Part shown: piece by piece, positions 1 through 9,006 of the stretch
Layout: each line of letters starts with the position of its first letter
Position numbering within the stretch: position 1 is the stretch's first letter
NCBI GenBank assembly: GCA_002327785.1
Contig: DCUI01000107.1
Coordinates: 69,918-133,917, forward strand
Direction of reading: 5' to 3'
Length of the DNA stretch: 64,000 bases
Source of the DNA: Phycisphaerales bacterium UBA2218
GTDB taxonomy: Bacteria; Planctomycetota; Phycisphaerae; Sedimentisphaerales; Anaerobacaceae
The notes under the pieces: generated by a model
Seen by the model: the letters and a program-made list of their open reading frames with translations, nothing else
The model's database searches: none
What the model was told of the DNA's origin: nothing
Translations under genes and position numbers: made by a program

Positions 1-11
1 GAGGATCGGAC

Positions 12-494
12 ATGGACAACGTGGGCAGCAATGGACCTCAACCCCGCCCGGACAAGGAGCCCATTCCCCTGGCGGGTGGCCCCGAAAAGACCCCATCAAC
101 CGAGAACAAGCCTGGAAATGGGCCTGCCCCCGTTTCGCGCGCTCCCTTGAACCTCGGCAGCAGCGCCGCCGCGGCGACCCCGGCAGCGTCTACGGCAGGA
201 CCTGTGGCCGCCAGAGCGCCGGTTCCAAGACCCATGCCGCCGCGTCCGATGGTCGCCGCCGGAACCTCCGACCGAATCACCGGCTGCAAGACGTTCTTCA
301 CCAAGCTGCATCCGGGGGCAATCGATTTCCTCGACGAACAAATCAACCAGTGGCTCAAGGACAATCCCAACGTCCTCATCAAGATGACAAATACGAGCGT
401 CGGGGAAGTCCAGGGAAAGAAAACGGAGGCGAACATCCTGATGACCGTGTGGTACCACGGACAGGCTACCAAGTCGGTCTCCCACATGGGCTGA
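12..494 (+). CDS. Hypothetical protein with Pro/Ala-rich N-terminus and compact C-terminal domain
   Basis: A 160-residue protein of unknown function. The ATG at 12 follows GAGGA at the very edge of the window. Residues 1 to about 88 are low complexity (Pro, Ala, Gly) and probably disordered. Residues about 90-152 look folded, with alternating polar and hydrophobic positions, for example KTFFTKLHPGAIDFLDEQ and ILMTVWYHGQ. No signal peptide or membrane segment is visible. It lies about 260 bp upstream of rpsB, on the same strand but ahead of a separate promoter, so it is probably its own unit or the end of an operon outside the window. I do not recognise the family. Confidence 0.6.
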   Translation: MDNVGSNGPQPRPDKEPIPLAGGPEKTPSTENKPGNGPAPVSRAPLNLGSSAAAATPAASTAGPVAARAPVPRPMPPRPMVAAGTSDRITGCKTFFTKLHPGAIDFLDEQINQWLKDNPNVLIKMTNTSVGEVQGKKTEANILMTVWYHGQATKSVSHMG

Positions 495-664
495 GAACGT
501 CCCCGCCACGGGTGAAACCGCCGGCTCCTCTCGCGGTGGGTCTCTGATTATTGGGTCGCGGGGCGCGGTTCTTATGCCGCCCCAGCGACTCAGCGGGGTT
601 GTTTTGTGCCGTCATGGGGGTGGGCAACGCGGGATTTCACCGACAAATTATCGGGATAAAACCC

Positions 665-693
665 TTGACACGCCGCAGGAATTCCGTTAAATG
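665..693 (+). promoter_or_regulatory. Sigma70-like promoter for rpsB operon
   Basis: TTGACA at 665-670, a 17-bp spacer and TAAATG at 688-693. The -35 is a perfect match and the -10 partial. Transcription would start near 700, leaving about 55 nt of leader before the rpsB start. The stretch 495-664 holds nothing else I can support. Confidence 0.55.
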
Positions 694-755
694 CTGATAA
701 TTTCGCGGTTTGTTTCTGCAGTGAAAGAACGGTCAAACGTGTTTTGGAGGTATTT

Positions 756-1640
756 GTGGCTAAGCAGCTGGCTCGGGAACTCATCAATGCGGGCGTGCAC
801 TTTGGACATGGTGTAAGCCGGTGGAATCCGAAGATGGCGCCCTTCATCTTCGCAAAGCGGGGCAACATACACGTCATCGACGTCAAAAAGACCCTCAAAG
901 GCGTCCTGATCGCCAAGAAACTGCTTGCGGAGATCGTCTCGTCCGGCGGCGACGTGGTTTTTGTGGGCACGAAGCGGCAGGCCCAGAAGGCCGTCGAGGC
1001 GGCGGCCACTCGTTGTGGCATGCATTTCGTGTCCGAGCGGTGGCTTGGCGGCATGCTCACGAACTTTCGGACCATCCGTTCGCGCCTGCAACGTCTGGAA
1101 CAGCTCGAAGCCATGGAACAGGACGGCCGGATGGATGCCGAGAGCAAGAAACAGGCTTCCCGCTACAAGCGAGAGATGCGAAAGATCCGTACTAACCTCG
1201 ACGGCGTGCGGAGGATGACCAGACTCCCGGCGGCCATCGTCGCAGTCGATGCCAAGAAGGAATACCTGGCCCTGCGGGAAGCCCGCAAGCTCGGGATTCC
1301 CACGGTTGGTGTTCTGGACACGGACTCGGACCCGGATACGGTGGATGTCGCTATTCCCGCCAACGATGATTCAATCCGAGCCGTCGAGATCATCCTCAAC
1401 GAGCTTGCCGACGCCGTGGCTATAGGCAAGACGATGGTGTCCACTCGCCAGCAGGAGACGGCACCCAGGCCACGCAGGGTCCGTTCCCGACGACCTACCA
1501 TGGCACGCGCGGACGGCGGCCAAGCCGTCGCGGGCACAGCCCTCAGCGACGAACCGGTCGAAAGCGAGGAGCCTGCGACCTTCGAAGAAAGCGCCGGATC
1601 GCAGGAGCCGAGTCCCGACCCGCAATCCTCCGGCACTTGA
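756..1640 (+). CDS. rpsB: 30S ribosomal protein S2
   Basis: Structural protein of the small ribosomal subunit, 294 residues from GTG 756. That start is chosen over TTG 744 because GGAGG lies at 746-750, five bases upstream, and the protein then begins MAKQLARELINAGVHFGH as in other S2 proteins. The body contains the usual S2 landmarks, including WNPKM, VGTKRQA, WLGGMLTNF and the PAAIVAVD segment. After about residue 230 there is an unusual tail of roughly 65 residues, first Arg-rich and then acidic, Ser- and Pro-rich; it is absent from typical S2 and probably disordered. It heads the conserved order rpsB-tsf-pyrH-frr. Confidence 0.96.
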   Translation: MAKQLARELINAGVHFGHGVSRWNPKMAPFIFAKRGNIHVIDVKKTLKGVLIAKKLLAEIVSSGGDVVFVGTKRQAQKAVEAAATRCGMHFVSERWLGGMLTNFRTIRSRLQRLEQLEAMEQDGRMDAESKKQASRYKREMRKIRTNLDGVRRMTRLPAAIVAVDAKKEYLALREARKLGIPTVGVLDTDSDPDTVDVAIPANDDSIRAVEIILNELADAVAIGKTMVSTRQQETAPRPRRVRSRRPTMARADGGQAVAGTALSDEPVESEEPATFEESAGSQEPSPDPQSSGT

Positions 1641-1817
1641 CCGGGTGCGCCCGCAGTGCTCGCGGCATACAGCGGCAAATGCACAAACAGACGTGGTATC
1701 TTGAGAAATCAGAGCAGGAAAACAACGGACTTGGTTCAGTCCCCAGACGCGGGGAGAAGGGTCCGCATGAAGCCTGGAGTAGTGGGCAATCTGCAAAAGG
1801 CATAGGAGATCGGTCAA

Positions 1818-2684
1818 ATGGCGGAAATTTCGGCGGCAGTGGTAGTCAAGTTGCGGAAAACCTCGGGCCAGAGCATGGGTGAGTGTAAGAAGGCCCTGGA
1901 GGAAGCCAATGGGGATATGGATAAGGCTACGGAGATCCTCCGCAAGAAGGGACTGGCCACGCTTGCCAAACGTGCGGAACGAGAGACCACGGAAGGGGCC
2001 GTCGTTGCCTGGCAGAGCGAAGACGGCAAGACCGCCGCGATGGCTACGCTGTGCTGTGAAACCGATTTCGTTGCGAAAAGCGACGATTTCATCGCCTTGG
2101 CCAAAGACCTTGGCAAGTACATCGCGGCAGGTGGGGCTGAGCCCGGAGCGAACGCGATCCTCCAGACTGTCGTTGCAGGCAGGAATTTCCAGGAGGTTCT
2201 GACCGATGTGGTGAGCAAGACCGGCGAAAAAATGCAGGTTGGCGACTACGTTCGATTCCGGCTGAACGGCCCGGGGATCATCGGCATCTACGTTCACTTC
2301 AACAAGAAGGTAGGCAGCATGGTGCGGATTGAGGCTGACAGCGAGCAGGTCGCTCAGTCCCCGGCGATCAAACAGGCCGCATCGGACTTCGCCATGCACG
2401 TTACGGCCAGCAAGCCGATCGCCCTGGACGCCGAGAGCCTCGATCCTCAGCTCGTCGAGAAGGAAAAGGCCATCTACGCCGAACAGGTCAAGAACAAGCC
2501 CCCCGAGGTGGTCAACCGCATCGTGGAAGGCAAGCTGAAGAAGTTCTACAGCGATTACTGTCTGCTGATGCAGCCTTTCGTCAAGGATGACACCAAGAGC
2601 GTCGAGCAGGTTCTCGCAGAGGCGGCCAAGCATACCGGCGGAAAGGCCGGCATCAAGCAATTTGTGCGATTCGAAGTCGGCTGA
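1818..2684 (+). CDS. tsf: Translation elongation factor Ts
   Basis: Guanine-nucleotide exchange factor that regenerates EF-Tu-GTP, 288 residues. ATG 1818 is preceded by AGGAGA at about 1804-1809. The N-terminal UBA-like domain is visible as residues 1-55 (GQSMGECKKALEEANGDMDK), followed by the core with CETDFVAKSDDF, a diagnostic EF-Ts motif. The usual motif TGAGMMDCKKAL is here TSGQSMGECKKAL, a mild variation. The gene lies 177 bp downstream of rpsB; that gap shows no convincing gene or terminator, so co-transcription with rpsB is likely. Confidence 0.96.
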   Translation: MAEISAAVVVKLRKTSGQSMGECKKALEEANGDMDKATEILRKKGLATLAKRAERETTEGAVVAWQSEDGKTAAMATLCCETDFVAKSDDFIALAKDLGKYIAAGGAEPGANAILQTVVAGRNFQEVLTDVVSKTGEKMQVGDYVRFRLNGPGIIGIYVHFNKKVGSMVRIEADSEQVAQSPAIKQAASDFAMHVTASKPIALDAESLDPQLVEKEKAIYAEQVKNKPPEVVNRIVEGKLKKFYSDYCLLMQPFVKDDTKSVEQVLAEAAKHTGGKAGIKQFVRFEVG

Positions 2685-2758
2685 TCGCGCTTGGCCGGCC
2701 AGACGCGACCGGCGGCAGAGAAGGAACTCGAACCACACCTACGGTGGGTTAGGGATCG

Positions 2759-3481
2759 ATGGGACAGTGTAGGTATAAACGCGTGCTGCTCAAGCTCTCC
2801 GGCGAGAGCTTCTGCCTGCCCGGCGAATTCGGCATCAACGGCACTTCGCTGGAATCCCTGGCGGAACGAATCGCCGAGATATGCAGACTCGGTCCCGATG
2901 TGGCTATCGTCGTGGGGGCGGGCAATTTCATTCGCGGCGAGGCGTTCTCCCAGAAGAGCCATATCCCGAGGAATACCGCCGACTACATGGGGATGCTGGC
3001 CACGATCATCAACGCCTGTGCTCTGCAGGAGACGCTGGAGAAACTGGGCCAGCCGACGCGAGTCATGAGCGCCATTGAGGTGGCTGCGATGTGCGAGCCC
3101 TTTATCCGACGGCGGGCCTTGCGTCATTTCGAGCAGGGGAGAATCGTGATCCTGGCCGGCGGGACGGGCAACCCGTTCTTCACCACCGACACGTGCGCCG
3201 CCTTGCGGGCCTCCGAGCTCGAGACAGAACTGCTCATCAAGGCCACGAAGGTCGAAGGGGTCTATAGCGATGACCCCAAGAAGAACCCGGACGCCAAGCT
3301 GTTGACAAGGCTGTCGTACGACGACGTGTTGCGGCAGGGCTTGCGGATCATGGATCACGCCGCCATCAGTCTATGCCGCGACAATCACATCCCGATTGTC
3401 GTCCTGAATATCTTCAAAAAGGGCAATATCACGAAAGCGATCTCCGGCGAACAGGTGGGCACCTTGATTGACGATCTATGA
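2759..3481 (+). CDS. pyrH: Uridylate (UMP) kinase
   Basis: Phosphorylates UMP to UDP in pyrimidine nucleotide synthesis; cytoplasmic. The 240-residue length is normal for bacterial PyrH. Amino-acid-kinase motifs are visible: KLSGESF near the N-terminus, VVGAGNFIRG, the segment RNTADYMGMLATIINA, GGTGNPFFTTDT and the KATKVEGVYSDDPKK nucleotide-binding region. It sits 74 bp after tsf. The last codons and the stop (LIDDL, TGA 3479-3481) fall within a GATTNNN heptamer array that continues into the spacer, so the extreme C-terminus was probably shaped by the repeat. Confidence 0.96.
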   Translation: MGQCRYKRVLLKLSGESFCLPGEFGINGTSLESLAERIAEICRLGPDVAIVVGAGNFIRGEAFSQKSHIPRNTADYMGMLATIINACALQETLEKLGQPTRVMSAIEVAAMCEPFIRRRALRHFEQGRIVILAGGTGNPFFTTDTCAALRASELETELLIKATKVEGVYSDDPKKNPDAKLLTRLSYDDVLRQGLRIMDHAAISLCRDNHIPIVVLNIFKKGNITKAISGEQVGTLIDDL

Positions 3482-3533
3482 TTTACGATTTATGATTGGA
3501 CGTCGACAAGCACGAATCGTAAATCGTAAATGA
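3466..3533. repeat. GATTNNN heptamer array with inverted arm (copy 1)
   Basis: Five consecutive heptamers starting GATT or GATC lie at 3466-3500 (GATTGAC, GATCTAT, GATTTAC, GATTTAT, GATTGGA). An opposing NNNAATC-type array lies at about 3512-3532. Bases 481-497 pair with 515-531 (offset 3000) over 17 bp with one G-U pair and a 17-nt loop. There is no U-run, so it is not a standard terminator. A second element built on the same rule lies at 27472-27552. Confidence 0.75.
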
Positions 3534-3560
3534 TAAGTTGTGAATTCCGAGGGGTTGGCA

Positions 3561-4121
3561 ATGGCAACGCAGGCTGTCGTTTCCGAAAGTAGATCAAAGA
3601 TGCAGAAGGCCGTCGACGTGCTTCAAGATGACCTGAAGGCGTTCCGAGGCGGGCGGGCCACTGGCGCGATCGTCGAGCACATCAAGGTCGAATACTACGG
3701 CAGCTCCACGCCCCTGAAATCTCTGGCCACGATCTCGGCCCCCGAGGCCGACATGCTCGTCATCAAGCCATTCGATCCCGCGTCCGTCAAGGACATCGAG
3801 AAGGCGATCAAGAGCAGCGACCTGAGCATTGCACCGATCGTGGAGGGCAAGTTCATCCGCCTGAATATCCCTCCCCTGAGCGAAGAGCGAAGAAAGCATC
3901 TCGTCCAGCAGGCCAAGCAGGCCGGCGAGCAGACCAAGATCAGCATTCGTAACGTCCGACGCGACGGCAACAAGAGCTTGGAAAAACAGGAAAAGGACAA
4001 GCAGATCACCGAAGACGATCTGGAAACAGCCAAGAAGCAGATCGATGACATCACCAAGGAATTCTCGGACAAGGTCGATTCCCTCGTCACACACAAGGCC
4101 AACGAGATCATGAAGGATTGA
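3561..4121 (+). CDS. frr: Ribosome recycling factor
   Basis: Splits post-termination ribosomes together with EF-G. It is 186 residues from ATG 3561, chosen over GTG 3540 because GAGGGG lies at 3549-3554 and the protein then has the family length. RRF features are clear: KMQKAVDVLQDDLKAFRGGRA near the N-terminus, YYGSSTPL, the IRLNIPPLSEERRK segment, and a long C-terminal helix with VRRDGNKSLEKQEKDKQITEDD. It closes the rpsB-tsf-pyrH-frr cluster. The following 279 bp (4122-4400) contain no gene I can support. Confidence 0.96.
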   Translation: MATQAVVSESRSKMQKAVDVLQDDLKAFRGGRATGAIVEHIKVEYYGSSTPLKSLATISAPEADMLVIKPFDPASVKDIEKAIKSSDLSIAPIVEGKFIRLNIPPLSEERRKHLVQQAKQAGEQTKISIRNVRRDGNKSLEKQEKDKQITEDDLETAKKQIDDITKEFSDKVDSLVTHKANEIMKD

Positions 4122-4400
4122 TCTCCGAACCTTGCTCCGGAATGATGAGAATGTGCGACTGAGGCGACACCGCCGCGAGAGGGTTTTGTATATCCTGACC
4201 TGCACCACACCGGCATCCCCGTCGGGTTGACGCTGTTCCGAACACCAAGCCGGACAAGTCGTACCAGTAGACGAAGGGCTCTTTGCCTGTCAAAGTCCGG
4301 ACTTGATCCCTTTTGCATTGGGAGAAGGCCGGGGTTGCGACAAAGGGCAACATCAGCCTATCGATTGGGTGACACGAGAGGAACCTGAAGGGAAGAGCAC

Positions 4401-7400
4401 ATGGCAAACGCGCGAGAATCCAGGCAACGAAAGCAGTCGAGAAAATGGCCGTGGGTGCTAACGGGGATGCTGATCTTCATCATCCTGATCGTGCTGCTGG
4501 CGCCGGTCGCACTCTCATCCCGGAGTTTCGCACACTGGCTTGGGGCCAGAATCGGCGATGCCGGCGGCGGTCAGGCGGGGATCGGCGATCTCTCCGTCGG
4601 ATGGCTCAAGGGCGTGCGGGTCGCGGATTTCAGCTTCCGTGGGCAGGATGGATGGGCCCAGGTGGACATCGGGCGTATCACGACCCGGCCGCGTCTTGCC
4701 GGCCTCCTGAGCGGCAATTTGGCGTTGAATCGGACGGTGATCGATCAGCCGAGGGTCGCCATCGATCTGCGGCATCGCCCCGCGCCGACCGACGCCGAAT
4801 CTACGTCGGTCAACATGGGCGTTCTTGCCGGGCTCAACGATGTGGTCGTCCATGACGGCAGTATCCAACTAACCGACAGTGGCGGCAGAACCGTGCAGCT
4901 TGCCGGCTTGGATTCCACCCTGAACATGAGGCCGGCGGGCCAGACCTCGCGATTCACCGTCAACTCGGTCGTCGTCCAGGCCCAAACGCCGGGACGCATA
5001 CACGCGTCAGGTCAGATCACCCCGGACAAGCAGCAGGGCTGGAGCCTCAAGGGGACCTCGGGCGATCTCACCATAGAGGTGAACGATCTCGATCTCAATG
5101 CCGTCGCGCCCTTCCTCGAAATGGCCGGCGTCCAAGTGCAGGCCCAGGGCATCGTGTCGGCCGACATCACCGGGGCAATCCAGGATGGTCGGATCGAGAA
5201 CATCAGCGCGACGGTCATCGGTCAGAACCTCCACGTCACCGGAGAAGCCCTCAAGGGCGACAACCTGCACACCTCGCAACTGAACCTCCAGGCCGGTTTG
5301 ACCCAGGCCGGCGACGTCATCAGCATGGATCGGCTGAACCTCCAGACCGACTGGGCCACGTTGTCCGCCACGGGCCGCCTCCCCACCACCGTGCAATCCA
5401 TGACCGAGTTGCTGAAAGACAACTCGTCATACGATCTGAAGGGAGATTTCGACATCAATCTGGCCGCCGTCTTGTCCCAGATGCCCAACACCATCGGCGT
5501 CCGGAAAGGCATGGAGATCAAGGGCGGTCGGGCAACGGGGACAATCAACACGACCACCGAGGGCGGTCGCGTCGCCCTGGTAGCCGAGACACAGATCGCC
5601 GGATTGGCCGGCGTGGTAGACGACAAACAAGTGAGTCTGAGCAAGCCGGTGCAAGCCACGCTGCGACTATCCACGGACGACAAAGGCAATTCCCAGCTCG
5701 ATGGGTTGAATCTCTCGGCCCCGTTCGCCCAGGTGACGGCCGGCGGGAATTTTGAACAGATCCAGTACAAGGGCCAGATCGACCTGGCCGGGCTTCAGTC
5801 CGAGCTTGGCCCATTCGTGAACCTCGGGGCTTACGGGATTGCAGGCCAGGTGTCCAGCACAGGAAAGGTTTCGATCGAGGAAGGGTCCATCGGCGCATCC
5901 GGCTCGATGTCCGCCAGGCAGCTCGTCCTGACCGCCCCGGACGGCAACAGCGTCTCTGAAAAGACGACGGACGTCGAGTTCGCTCTGGGTCTCAACCGCC
6001 AAAACCAGGTTCTGACGGTGGACACGCTTTCGGCCACTGCTGGCTTTGGCACGATCCGCGTCGCCAAGGCCACGATTCCGCTCGGACCCGATGCCGCGAC
6101 CCCGTTGAACGTGGCCGTCTCCGCGCGTGATATTCGACTGGGGGCCCTCAAGCCGTACGCCGTGCTGTTCGCCTCCTTCCCACCCCAGATGGGCATGGAT
6201 GGCGTCGCGCAATCCCAACTGACCGTAACCAGACAGAACGGCGTCTATCACCTCTTCACGGACACCACAAGAATCCAGGATTTCACGCTGATTTCACCCG
6301 AGAAGGAGACATTCCAGCAGAAGGACGTGACGGCGATGCTGGACATCTACATCGATCCGGGCGCCAAGACCATCAACGTGGAGCGTGGGGAGGTGGACAG
6401 CCCACAGATCAAGATCAGAAAAGGCTCGGTCAAAAAGACGAGTCAGGGCGGCACGGCGAGACTTGAGGGTCAGCTCGATGCCCAGTTGGACTGGGCCGCG
6501 GTTGGGCAGGCTGCCTCGGCTTTCATGCCGGGGATGCTGGACATCGCGGGCCAGAGACAGGTGACACTCAATTTTGCGAGCACGTATCCGGTCGACGATC
6601 CGAACGGCTTTCTCACAAATCTCGACAGCACCGCCTCGCTCGGATTCGACCGTGCGGCGTATAAGGGCCTGAATTTCGGCTCGACGCAGATCGACGTCCA
6701 GGTCACGAAGGGCTCGATGCAGATCAAGCCGTTCACAACTACCGTCAACGAGGGGAAGCTGAGCTTCGCGGCCCAGGCGGACCTCCGCCGGACGCCGATT
6801 CTGTTGAAGACCCCCGGTCCGCTCCAAGTGGCCCAGGGCGTCCGGATCACGCCCGAGATGACCGAGAACTTCCTGAAATACGTCAATCCCATCTTCGCCG
6901 ACGCGGTGGGCGTCAGCGGCGTTGTGAATCTCGACACCCAATCCATGACGATTCCCCTGACGGGCGGCAGCAAGCAATCGACACAGCTTGCCGGCACGAT
7001 CGGGATCCAGCAACTGCGGCTCCAGGCCTCCCTCCTCAACAAGATCCTCAGCGTCATCAAGGAATCCGTGCGCGACCAAGTGCTGACGATCCAACCGACG
7101 AAAATCAATTTGCAGAATGCAGTGCTGCGATACGAGGATATGCAGATCGACGTCGGCGATAACCCGGTCACGTTCAGTGGAGCCGTCGGCCTCAATGAAA
7201 AGCTCGACATGACGGTGCTTTTGCCGTATACTATTGAGGGTCGTACGGTACGAATTGGAGACGACGAGCAGAAGGGCAAACGAGTCTCCGTGCCCCTGAC
7301 CGGCACTCTGAGCGCCCCTCAGCTCAATGTCCAGAAGCTGCTCGAAACCCAGATCCTGCAGTGGGGCATCGAGGAGCTGTTCAAGAAATCGAAGAAATGA
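4401..7400 (+). CDS. AsmA/TamB-like envelope protein
   Basis: A 999-residue protein with a basic N-terminus and one membrane anchor at about residues 17-41 (LTGMLIFIILIVLLAPVAL), followed by a very long beta-rich periplasmic region. Repeated amphipathic segments such as GDLSVGWLKGVRVADF, LNRTVIDQPRVAIDL and the C-terminal TGTLSAPQLNV are typical of the AsmA/DUF748/TamB superfamily, whose members form elongated lipid-transport bridges between inner and outer membranes. That role here is inference by family. An SD-like GAAGGGAAG precedes ATG 4401. It overlaps the next gene by ATGA and is probably translationally coupled to it. Confidence 0.75.
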   Translation: MANARESRQRKQSRKWPWVLTGMLIFIILIVLLAPVALSSRSFAHWLGARIGDAGGGQAGIGDLSVGWLKGVRVADFSFRGQDGWAQVDIGRITTRPRLAGLLSGNLALNRTVIDQPRVAIDLRHRPAPTDAESTSVNMGVLAGLNDVVVHDGSIQLTDSGGRTVQLAGLDSTLNMRPAGQTSRFTVNSVVVQAQTPGRIHASGQITPDKQQGWSLKGTSGDLTIEVNDLDLNAVAPFLEMAGVQVQAQGIVSADITGAIQDGRIENISATVIGQNLHVTGEALKGDNLHTSQLNLQAGLTQAGDVISMDRLNLQTDWATLSATGRLPTTVQSMTELLKDNSSYDLKGDFDINLAAVLSQMPNTIGVRKGMEIKGGRATGTINTTTEGGRVALVAETQIAGLAGVVDDKQVSLSKPVQATLRLSTDDKGNSQLDGLNLSAPFAQVTAGGNFEQIQYKGQIDLAGLQSELGPFVNLGAYGIAGQVSSTGKVSIEEGSIGASGSMSARQLVLTAPDGNSVSEKTTDVEFALGLNRQNQVLTVDTLSATAGFGTIRVAKATIPLGPDAATPLNVAVSARDIRLGALKPYAVLFASFPPQMGMDGVAQSQLTVTRQNGVYHLFTDTTRIQDFTLISPEKETFQQKDVTAMLDIYIDPGAKTINVERGEVDSPQIKIRKGSVKKTSQGGTARLEGQLDAQLDWAAVGQAASAFMPGMLDIAGQRQVTLNFASTYPVDDPNGFLTNLDSTASLGFDRAAYKGLNFGSTQIDVQVTKGSMQIKPFTTTVNEGKLSFAAQADLRRTPILLKTPGPLQVAQGVRITPEMTENFLKYVNPIFADAVGVSGVVNLDTQSMTIPLTGGSKQSTQLAGTIGIQQLRLQASLLNKILSVIKESVRDQVLTIQPTKINLQNAVLRYEDMQIDVGDNPVTFSGAVGLNEKLDMTVLLPYTIEGRTVRIGDDEQKGKRVSVPLTGTLSAPQLNVQKLLETQILQWGIEELFKKSKK

Positions 7401-8794
7401 AGACCTTACGAGATCTCCTGGTGACGCCTGCCTCGAACCTCGGCCGAGCCGGCCGGTTCGTCGTCTTCCAGTACAAGCTGTGGGCCCATTGCCTGAGACT
7501 CCTGAGCAAGAACCGCGCCGAGCAGTTGGCGGCAGCCCTCTCCTACTACACGATCTTCGGCATCGTTCCCCTGGCGATTGTCGCTGTGCTGATCTTCAAT
7601 TCGATGCCCGCGTACCGCCAGACGGGCGAACAAGTCAAGAAACTCATCTACCAGGAGCTTCGGCTCACCCAGATCGAATATCCCAACCCGGACAGTCCGG
7701 AAGAGCGCGTTGTCCTGACGGACTACCTCGATCAGATCATCAGTCGCTTCTTCGAGGGACTCAACAAGGGTTCGCTCGGCCTGATCAGCGCCATATTGGT
7801 CATCTGGGCCTCGTTGCGCCTGCTGTCGCTGATCGAGATCGCTTTCAATCACATGTGGCACGTGCCCAAAGGCCGCCGATTCGTTCATCGCGTCATCAAC
7901 TACTGGGCCCTGCTGACCCTTGGGCCCCTGCTGCTCGCGGTGGGGCTCTACGCCACAACGAGATTCACCCTCCTCAAGGACATCGAGGCCGGCCTCCTGA
8001 CCGCCCTGGCCCCCGCAATTTCCTTTCTGCTCTCTGTTGTGGCCCTGTTCCTGCTCTACCTGGTGATGCCGAACGCCAAAGTCCAGGCCGGTCCGGCCTT
8101 GTGGGGCGCAGCCATCGCGGCGTTGGTGTGGAGCTTCGCCAAGTGGGGATTCGGCGTGTACGTCCTGCAGTTGATCCCCTACAGCGCGATCTACGGCGTG
8201 CTCGGCCTGATCCCCCTCGGCGTGTTCTGGGTCTACGTCACGTGGATGATCGTATTGTTCGGCCTGCAATTGACCTTTGCAGTCCAGCATTTCGCGACGT
8301 TGGAGTCGGCCCGAGTGCTGAGCGCCAAGGAGCCCGACGGGCGGTTCATCGCAAACGACATGACGGGCATCGCCGTAGCGAGAGAAATCGCCGACGCATT
8401 CGAGAACGATCGGGGGGCCCTCACAACGGATGCAATCTGTAGCCGGCTGGACATCCCAGGCGAATTCGGCCAGAAACTCCTCGATGAACTGGTCAGCCGC
8501 AGTCTGTTGGGCAGGACATCCGAGCCGAGCCAGGGATACATTCTCGTTCGTAATCCCGCGCACATCCGGCTCTCCGAGGTCGCCGAGGCGGTTTCCGCCG
8601 TCGCCTTCGCCCAGCCCAAACCGGATGCGCACAGAGACCTTCATCAGATTGCACAAGCTCAACGCAACGTGCTGACGCAGTACAGCCTTCGCGATGTCCT
8701 GGACGCGCCGCCCGCGATCAGCACGGAGAGCCCACAACAAGAGGTCAACTCACCGGAACAAGCAGTTCGCCCCGCGGAAGACCCCTTGCAGTAA
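7397..8794 (+). CDS. YihY/BrkB (virulence factor BrkB) family membrane protein
   Basis: A 465-residue inner-membrane protein. The start ATG 7397 overlaps the stop of the AsmA-like gene (ATGA). About six membrane segments span residues 30-285. Family hallmarks are QLAAALSYYTIFGIVPLAI near the N-terminus, LISAILVIWASLRL, and YSAIYGVLGLIPLGVFWVYV. The C-terminal ~170 residues are soluble, with a winged-helix-like stretch (AICSRLDIPGEFGQKLLDEL), an extension seen in several YihY proteins. The molecular function of the family is unsettled; it was formerly annotated as RNase BN. Coupling to an AsmA-like gene suggests an envelope role. Confidence 0.85.
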   Translation: MKTLRDLLVTPASNLGRAGRFVVFQYKLWAHCLRLLSKNRAEQLAAALSYYTIFGIVPLAIVAVLIFNSMPAYRQTGEQVKKLIYQELRLTQIEYPNPDSPEERVVLTDYLDQIISRFFEGLNKGSLGLISAILVIWASLRLLSLIEIAFNHMWHVPKGRRFVHRVINYWALLTLGPLLLAVGLYATTRFTLLKDIEAGLLTALAPAISFLLSVVALFLLYLVMPNAKVQAGPALWGAAIAALVWSFAKWGFGVYVLQLIPYSAIYGVLGLIPLGVFWVYVTWMIVLFGLQLTFAVQHFATLESARVLSAKEPDGRFIANDMTGIAVAREIADAFENDRGALTTDAICSRLDIPGEFGQKLLDELVSRSLLGRTSEPSQGYILVRNPAHIRLSEVAEAVSAVAFAQPKPDAHRDLHQIAQAQRNVLTQYSLRDVLDAPPAISTESPQQEVNSPEQAVRPAEDPLQ

Positions 8795-8826
8795 CGCGAA
8801 TTGTGATCCGTCTGCGCACGGTGTCT

Positions 8827-8926
8827 GTCATCCTGAACGCAGCGCAGCAGAGTGAAGGATCTGGCCTGCGATCGCAAGGGTTCTCTCGTGCGATGCCCAG
8901 ATCCTTCGCCTTCGCATCAGGATGGC
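8827..8926. repeat. ~100-bp interrupted inverted-repeat element, copy A
   Basis: The left arm starts GTCATCCTGAACG and runs through GAAGGATCTGGCC. The right arm CCAGATCCTTCGCC...CATCAGGATG is its imperfect complement. The copy lies 33 bp after the yihY stop and between convergent genes. Related copies occur at 21505-21612 and 24985-25092. It resembles the REP-like repeats scattered in many bacterial genomes. The rest of the 212-bp gap holds nothing else I can identify. Confidence 0.75.
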
Positions 8927-9006
8927 AAAGTCTCCGCCGCATGGATGGTCCCGACTCCGTAAAAGGGCGTATCCACAGATTGTCCCGCGCCACTGCTCCT
9001 CGCCGT

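Noticed and set aside
1371..2738. A 455-codon minus-strand frame
   Set aside because: Antisense to rpsB and tsf, which are certain.
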